From the NCBI GenBank assembly GCA_031256755.1, contig JAIRPZ010000123.1:1-15693 (forward strand): DNA of 15,693 bases, in the 5' to 3' direction. Both the position numbers and the translations under genes were made by a program. Below, in pieces: positions 11,652 through 15,693 of this stretch. Position 1 is the first letter of the stretch, and every line of letters starts with the position of its first letter. The notes beneath the pieces were generated by a model. The model searched no databases. It was not told where the DNA came from and was given only the letters and a program-made list of their open reading frames with translations. Source of the stretch: Planctomycetaceae bacterium. Its GTDB lineage: Bacteria; Planctomycetota; Planctomycetia; Pirellulales; Thermoguttaceae.

Positions 11652-13418
11652 TTACCGTTTTCTGAACGTAGCGGGATCGACGGCAGTGCTGTCGTCGCAA
11701 TCCCCCAATGCTTTGAGAATCTCTTTCGGCGTATCCTGCGGAAGGAATAGAACCGAACCGTCAAACCGTGCCGCATTCATTCCGCCCTGATGAGAACTGC
11801 CGGCTTTGCCTTTGGCGTTGTTGATCCCCTGCTGCAATTCTTCCAGCGAAATGTCCGCCGTCGGGTCCATCCAGCAGAACGGTTCCTTCACTTCCACCAC
11901 CGCAAGCGTGTTGCTCAAGCCGTCCGTAATGACCGAAAAATCATGGACGGGATTGCTCCCCTTTTTTGCCGGTACAAATGCTTCACCGGCAATCGCGGAA
12001 TAGTGGCAGTCCCCGTCCTTGCCGCCCGCATAATCCGGGCAGCGGTAGTACGGAACTTTCGCATTGTGAAACTGCTTGTTGTGTGCGCTGTCCCACGGCT
12101 CGTCAAGGCGGATTTTGTCGTACAATTCCAACTGCTCTAAATACGGCAGAAGCAGCACCCGCCAACTATGCAGCGGCTTCCCGTTTTTATCGACCGTGTA
12201 AAGCGGCGGCAGTCCGTTCTGTACGTCATGATAATTATGAAGGGCAATGAGGATCATTTTCAAGTTGTTGCCGCACTGCATCCTTCGGGATGCCTCTCTT
12301 GCCGCCTGTCCAGCCGGTAAAAGCAGCGCAGCACTGATACCGGCAACGCCTGCGGCACTGTGCTGTCCGCTCAAGAGTGTCGTAATGCTTTTCCGAAGCC
12401 GGAAAATGAGCCGGTCTTCTTCGACATCCGGCAGAAGCGTCAGTAAAAATCCTTTGAGAAATTCAAAGGCAAGTTGCGGGACTTTAATGCCTTCATTTTG
12501 CGAAGCCGCTATTTGACCGGCAAAAATACCCCACTCAATGGCTCCTTCCAGCATCAGGCGGAGTTGTTTGGCATCGGCTGCATTCGGTGTTTTGACGGTC
12601 AGCAGCGGCATTTCCTGATCTTTTTCCCCGCCCGCCTTTTCCGGCAGCGAAAGAAGAGCGGCAAACGAAACCGAACCGGCAGCCCACTCGACTTTTTTGG
12701 CAATGAACAACAGCAGATTTTGGACTTCTTTCGGCATGCCGGGGGGGAACATTCCGGCATCGTCAGCAAGCCCGTTGTCGGTAAGCCGCTTTTTCAGTGC
12801 GGACGGCAGCGCAAATGCGTACTTGATTTCATCACTTTGTTTCAACGATTTTAATGCCTGCTGAACGGCGCAGTCCTTTGCCGGAGTCAGTCCTTTGTAC
12901 CATTTGTTCAGGTCTTCTTTGACAGCGGAATCATTGCGCGGCGACAAGAAGAGAAAGTCCCCTGCCGGATATAAAGAATCTTTGAACGGTACATCGGTCA
13001 GCAAATCATTCAGAAATTTGAGATCATCTGCCGTTTTGTTTTTCCATGGGACAACGAACAATCCGTCGATATTTTGTTCGATCATGCCTGTATCGAAGAT
13101 AAAGGCGATTTCGTTGATGCCGAGTTTTGTCATGACGGCTTCGGTAACGGGGCGGGCAATCGCATCGAGTTTTCCGAGTTCGGTGCTGCATTCCCGCAGG
13201 ACGGCTTTGGCGGACTTGTTGTCGAAGTTGAGTTGTTTCAGCAATTGCCCGCTTTGTTTCAGGGCTTCGGCTTTAACGGTATCCAAATTGACATTCCGCA
13301 GGTCAACGTGGACGAAACTGATGGTTTTTTCCGTGAGGAGCGGAGTAAAGGTTTCTTGGGCGGTCAGTGACCCTGCCGCAAACAGGACGAGAACAAACAA
13401 AAGGGCTGGTTTCTTCAT
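11652..13418 (-). CDS. Exported protein with C-terminal DUF1559 domain
   Basis: A 588-residue protein with a signal peptide (MKKPALLFVLVLFAAGSLTA, cleavage after Ala20). Residues 21-350 form a mixed domain I do not recognise. From about residue 355 comes a DUF1559 module without the FTLIELLVV helix: ISAALLLPAGQAAREASRRM, NNLKMILIALHNYHDVQNGLPP, ITDGLSNTLAVVE, and H-X9-DG (His543 to Asp553-Gly554). The module thus seems to have been moved onto an exported carrier and away from the pilin-type anchor. The hydrophobic stretch AAGVAGISAALLLPAG looks like a worn remnant of the pilin helix. A strong promoter precedes it and no Shine-Dalgarno sequence is seen. The function is unknown. Confidence 0.85.
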   Translation of the reverse strand: MKKPALLFVLVLFAAGSLTAQETFTPLLTEKTISFVHVDLRNVNLDTVKAEALKQSGQLLKQLNFDNKSAKAVLRECSTELGKLDAIARPVTEAVMTKLGINEIAFIFDTGMIEQNIDGLFVVPWKNKTADDLKFLNDLLTDVPFKDSLYPAGDFLFLSPRNDSAVKEDLNKWYKGLTPAKDCAVQQALKSLKQSDEIKYAFALPSALKKRLTDNGLADDAGMFPPGMPKEVQNLLLFIAKKVEWAAGSVSFAALLSLPEKAGGEKDQEMPLLTVKTPNAADAKQLRLMLEGAIEWGIFAGQIAASQNEGIKVPQLAFEFLKGFLLTLLPDVEEDRLIFRLRKSITTLLSGQHSAAGVAGISAALLLPAGQAAREASRRMQCGNNLKMILIALHNYHDVQNGLPPLYTVDKNGKPLHSWRVLLLPYLEQLELYDKIRLDEPWDSAHNKQFHNAKVPYYRCPDYAGGKDGDCHYSAIAGEAFVPAKKGSNPVHDFSVITDGLSNTLAVVEVKEPFCWMDPTADISLEELQQGINNAKGKAGSSHQGGMNAARFDGSVLFLPQDTPKEILKALGDCDDSTAVDPATFRKR

Positions 13419-13459
13419 AAAAGTAAGGGGGAAAATTGAGGGAACGCACAATATGCGGT

Positions 13460-13488
13460 ATTATTCCGCGCCGTTATTGAATTGTCAA
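13460..13488 (-). promoter_or_regulatory. Promoter of the exported DUF1559 fusion gene
   Basis: A perfect TTGACA (13488-13483), a 17-base spacer and AATAAT (13465-13460, five of six matches) lie on the minus strand. Transcription would begin near 13453, about 35 bases before the ATG at 13418. It may also drive moxR. Confidence 0.75.
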
Positions 13489-13593
13489 GGCGGAAAAGCC
13501 GCCGGCGGTTTCCTCTTTTCTCCGGCGGCAAAAATCAGTATAAGTTCCGGCAGTGATTGAATCACGTCCGGTTCCTTTGGCTCGCTTTGACAA

Positions 13594-14136
13594 ATGATGA
13601 ATAACAACGAATATGCTGCACCCGATTCGGAATCCGAGTGGGTCATTACTTACAGCGATCTGATGTCGCTGCTGCTCTGTTTTTTCATTATGCTGTATGC
13701 TGTCAGTACCGTGCAGGAAACGAAGTTTCAGAGTGCAACGGAATCGCTGCGCGGCGGTTTCGGGCTTTTCGGCAATGCTGCGTCCGACAATGTATTTCCG
13801 CCGAAAGCACGGTCAAAAAAAGCCGCTGCCGGACGCAAACCCGGCGGGACAATTTTATTCGAGACCGGCAGTGAAGAACTTTCGGAATCCGCCCGGCAGG
13901 AACTGAATGCCGTGTACCGGCAAATCGCTGATTCTCCTTTGACGGTGCGGATTACAGCCGCTTCGATGCCCGGTGAAACGGCCGTTTACCGCCGTGATTT
14001 AGACCTCGCCCACGCCCGAAGTCTTGCCGTTTGGGATTATCTTGTATCGCTCGGCATGAATCGTGAACGCTGTCAACTGGTTTTGCAGTCCGGCAAAGAC
14101 GCAGGGGCTTATGCCGAAATCGCCGTCATTCCGTAA
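13594..14136 (+). CDS. Orphan MotB-like / OmpA-family membrane protein
   Basis: A 180-residue MotB-like protein. The N-terminus WVITYSDLMSLLLCFFIMLYA (16-36) is the typical single membrane segment of flagellar stator and related ion-driven proteins. Asp22 is at the position of the ion-carrying aspartate. Residues from about 84 resemble an OmpA-like domain: ILFETGSEELSESARQELN, then HARSLAVWDYLVSLGM. The peptidoglycan-binding H-T-D motif is missing (RITAASMPGE), and the terminal RRVEI is replaced by AYAEI. Anchoring to the cell wall is therefore doubtful. It is shorter than typical MotB (about 250-310 residues), and no motA is adjacent on either side. It may serve a stator-like or other energising complex. 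ATG 13594 or 13597 is the start; no Shine-Dalgarno sequence is visible. Confidence 0.82.
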   Translation: MMNNNEYAAPDSESEWVITYSDLMSLLLCFFIMLYAVSTVQETKFQSATESLRGGFGLFGNAASDNVFPPKARSKKAAAGRKPGGTILFETGSEELSESARQELNAVYRQIADSPLTVRITAASMPGETAVYRRDLDLAHARSLAVWDYLVSLGMNRERCQLVLQSGKDAGAYAEIAVIP

Positions 14137-14159
14137 TGTTTGTTTACACATCAGGGGCA

Positions 14160-14188
14160 TTGATTTACCGGCGTTCACCTTTTACAAT
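14160..14188 (+). promoter_or_regulatory. Promoter of the epimerase gene
   Basis: TTGATT (14160-14165), a 17-base spacer and TACAAT (14183-14188, five of six matches) lie in the 111-base gap after the MotB-like gene. Transcription would start near 14195, about 50 bases before the ATG. Confidence 0.55.
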
Positions 14189-14247
14189 GGGGAACGGTTT
14201 GCCGGACATGAAACGGACATGAAATAGAAAAACATAAAGAAGACGCT

Positions 14248-15282
14248 ATGAGAATGCGTTTGAAACGGGTTGATTTTCCGCTGAAACATGTGTTTGCGAA
14301 TTCAAGACGTGAAGTCAATGTGGTGCGGGCAGTCATTGTCGAATTAAAACAGGATGATTTGTGCGGATACGGCGAAGCGTGCGAAGACGCATTTTACGGA
14401 ACGACAGTCGAAGACATGTATGCCCGGCTCGATAAATGCCGGGAGAAATTGGATCATTACGCCCTTGCCGATCCCATCGCTTTCTGGCAGTTTATGCGCA
14501 CTATTCTTGCGGACAACCCGTTTGTGCAAAGTGCCGTTGATTGTGCGGCGTGCGACCTTTGGGGAAAAATGAAGAACCGTCCGCTTTGGAAAATTTGGGG
14601 GTTATCGCGGGTGAATCAGCCCTTTTCCAGTTACAGTATCGGTTTGGATTCTCTTGAACGGATGGCGGATCGGATTGCCGAAGTTCCCGACTGGCATATA
14701 TACCGCATCAAACTCGGCTGCCGCTATGATATTGAAATCCTGCGTATGATGCGGGAAAAAACAAGTGCGCCGTTTCACGTTGATGTCAACGGCGGCTGGA
14801 CGCTGCAAAAAGCCGTTGAAATGATCGAACCGATGAAGGAGTTCGGTGTGCAGTTGCTGGAGCAGCCCTTAAATGCTTTTGATTTTGAGGGGATGGCTGC
14901 CTTGAAACAGGAAATGAAGAAAAAACATTGTTCAATTCCGGTATTTGCGGATGAATCGTGGAAAACCGTTAAAGACATTGAAAAGTGTGCGGAGGTTTTT
15001 GACGGCATCAATATTAAGTTGTCGAAATGTGCGGGGCTGACTCCGGTGCGTGATGTGATAGCCCGTGTGCGGGAACTTGGTTTGAAAGCGGCTTGTGCGA
15101 ACACGACGGAGTCCGTGATAGGAGCGTCGGCAGCCGCACAGATTACGCCGTTGCTGGATTATGCCGGACTTGACGGACCGCTGCACATTGACAAGAAAGT
15201 CGGCAGTGGCATTCGTTTGGATAAAGGAAGAATTCTTTACCCTGACGAAGGCGGATGCTGTGTCCGGTATTCGTTCCGCTGA
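14248..15282 (+). CDS. Dipeptide-epimerase-like enzyme of the enolase superfamily
   Basis: A 344-residue mandelate racemase/muconate lactonizing enzyme-type protein, closest in pattern to L-Ala-D/L-Glu epimerases that act on peptidoglycan dipeptides. The C-terminal barrel has the base Lys155 in YRIKLG and metal ligands Asp179 (HVDVNGGW), Glu205 (LLEQPL) and Asp235 (FADES). The opposite lysine lies in NIKLSKCAGL (Lys257). The usual MESSIG-like motif reads NTTESVIG. The DxD motif that recognises the dipeptide amino group is only half kept (GLDGP), so the true substrate may differ from L-Ala-L-Glu. No Shine-Dalgarno sequence of strength precedes ATG 14248. It has its own promoter and no peptidase gene beside it. 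Confidence 0.87.
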   Translation: MRMRLKRVDFPLKHVFANSRREVNVVRAVIVELKQDDLCGYGEACEDAFYGTTVEDMYARLDKCREKLDHYALADPIAFWQFMRTILADNPFVQSAVDCAACDLWGKMKNRPLWKIWGLSRVNQPFSSYSIGLDSLERMADRIAEVPDWHIYRIKLGCRYDIEILRMMREKTSAPFHVDVNGGWTLQKAVEMIEPMKEFGVQLLEQPLNAFDFEGMAALKQEMKKKHCSIPVFADESWKTVKDIEKCAEVFDGINIKLSKCAGLTPVRDVIARVRELGLKAACANTTESVIGASAAAQITPLLDYAGLDGPLHIDKKVGSGIRLDKGRILYPDEGGCCVRYSFR

Positions 15283-15297
15283 TAGGTTTCAGCGGAA
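15274..15297 (+). terminator. Hairpin overlapping the epimerase stop codon
   Basis: TTCCGCTGA (15274-15282) and TCAGCGGAA (15289-15297) pair perfectly around a six-base loop, with the TGA stop inside the left arm. No T run follows, so it may be a 3'-end stabiliser or a weak terminator. Confidence 0.45.
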
Positions 15298-15371
15298 ATG
15301 CGCCAGCCGCACGGGGGGATGTATCGGAACTGTATTTTGGGCGGATTCGTAATACTGCCGTCTTTCCTCCC

Positions 15372-15406
15372 TCTTGCTGCCGTCTGCGGTCTGCAATCTG
15401 CTGTCT
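15372..15406. repeat. Heptanucleotide tandem repeat, copy B
   Basis: Four clean seven-base units, CTGCCGT, CTGCGGT, CTGCAAT and CTGCTGT, run from 15377 to 15404 with the pattern CTGCNNT. The first 22 bases (15372-15393) are identical to 9465-9486. Here the repeat is intergenic, between the epimerase and the nuclease-like gene. It ends 11 bases before the latter's stop codon. Confidence 0.65.
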
Positions 15407-15417
15407 TTTATTATCAA

Positions 15418-15693
15418 TTAAAACGCCTTGAGGTTATTACCGCTGATTTCGACATTTTTACCGTCCTTTTGCAGCACCGCCAGTCCGAGTTTCAACGCCT
15501 CGTCCGCAACGCCCGGTCCAAACGAAAATCCCGCAACCGCAAGATAAATCGTCTTGCCCGCATGTTCAGGAAATAACTTGTGGAAATTATCCACTTTCCG
15601 ACGCGCAAACGTGTGCAAATCCTGCATCCGAAACTTGTACTTCACTTCGATAAGCACCAGTGCATTGCCGTTGTGCAAAATAATGTCGTATTC
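15418..15693 (-). CDS. PD-(D/E)XK nuclease-like protein, C-terminal part (cut by window edge)
   Basis: The last 91 residues of a gene that continues past the right edge. The visible part begins EYDIILHNGNALVLIEVKYKFR. An Asp (EYD), followed after a strand by an E-V-K motif, is the D...ExK signature of the PD-(D/E)XK nuclease fold. The end (TIYLAVAGFSFGPGVADEALKLGLAVLQKDGKNVEI ... LKAF) resembles the C-terminus of small DUF3782-like proteins that often come in many copies per genome. Those proteins have an unknown biological role. An internal TTG at 15678 is not the real start, because the motif Asp lies upstream of it. Confidence 0.75.
   Translation of the reverse strand, partial: EYDIILHNGNALVLIEVKYKFRMQDLHTFARRKVDNFHKLFPEHAGKTIYLAVAGFSFGPGVADEALKLGLAVLQKDGKNVEISGNNLKAF

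Noticed and set aside
12741..12747. Run of seven G (C7 in the coding sense) in the DUF1559 fusion gene as another slippage site
   Set aside because: The run is short, encodes a normal Pro-Pro pair in the middle of the protein, and the frame is intact.
12895..13560. 221-residue open frame on the plus strand before the MotB-like gene
   Set aside because: It is mostly antisense to the DUF1559 fusion gene, with no start signal or recognisable motif.

Overview
The window most likely comes from a member of the Planctomycetota, possibly a host-associated or otherwise moderate-GC lineage. The main reason is three proteins of the DUF1559 type, each ending in the H-X9-DG motif. Two begin with a prepilin-like FTLIELLVV helix and one is fused behind an exported domain. 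This family is strongly expanded in planctomycetes. Split ribosomal-protein operons, few Shine-Dalgarno sequences and many short transcription units on alternating strands fit the same picture. I cannot place it more finely from sequence alone.

Layout, left half. Positions 34-1037 (minus) hold rpsL-rpsG, the start of a str-type operon that runs off the left edge. A divergent promoter region separates it from an exported alpha/beta-hydrolase (plus, 1263-2165). A GT4-like glycosyltransferase (2192-3355) and a prepilin-like DUF1559 protein (3433-4491) follow on the minus strand. Next is a two-gene rpsC-rplP operon (minus, 4635-5715) with its own promoter and a terminator-like hairpin. A secreted cysteine-rich protein of unknown function (plus, 6056-7363) is then followed by a repeat-like hairpin and a bidirectional terminator.

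Layout, right half. A small lipoprotein (7617-8039) lies downstream of a second DUF1559 gene (8161-9634), both minus. That gene's 5' end, with a good promoter, a UTR hairpin, a strong ribosome binding site and an ATG, is separated from the rest of the reading frame by a run of twelve G that puts it out of frame by one base. Divergent from it are an internally deleted deoC-like gene (9847-10251) and cutA (10282-10623). A MoxR AAA+ ATPase (10628-11572) and an exported DUF1559 fusion protein (11652-13418) are on the minus strand. An orphan MotB-like protein (13594-14136) and an enolase-superfamily epimerase (14248-15282) follow on the plus strand. The window ends inside a PD-(D/E)XK-type protein (15418-15693, minus).

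Most notable. (1) The G12 tract near the start of a prepilin-like gene looks like a phase-variation switch: eleven or fourteen G would give one continuous 490-residue protein. (2) The rpsL and rpsC promoters share an identical 15-base block at the same spacing to a TATAAT box, which suggests a dedicated ribosomal-protein promoter element. (3) The only good plus-strand terminator after cutA lies beyond the whole antisense moxR gene. (4) S12 naturally carries Arg at position 88, a substitution linked to streptomycin resistance elsewhere. The genes otherwise look like a patchwork of independent units rather than one pathway.
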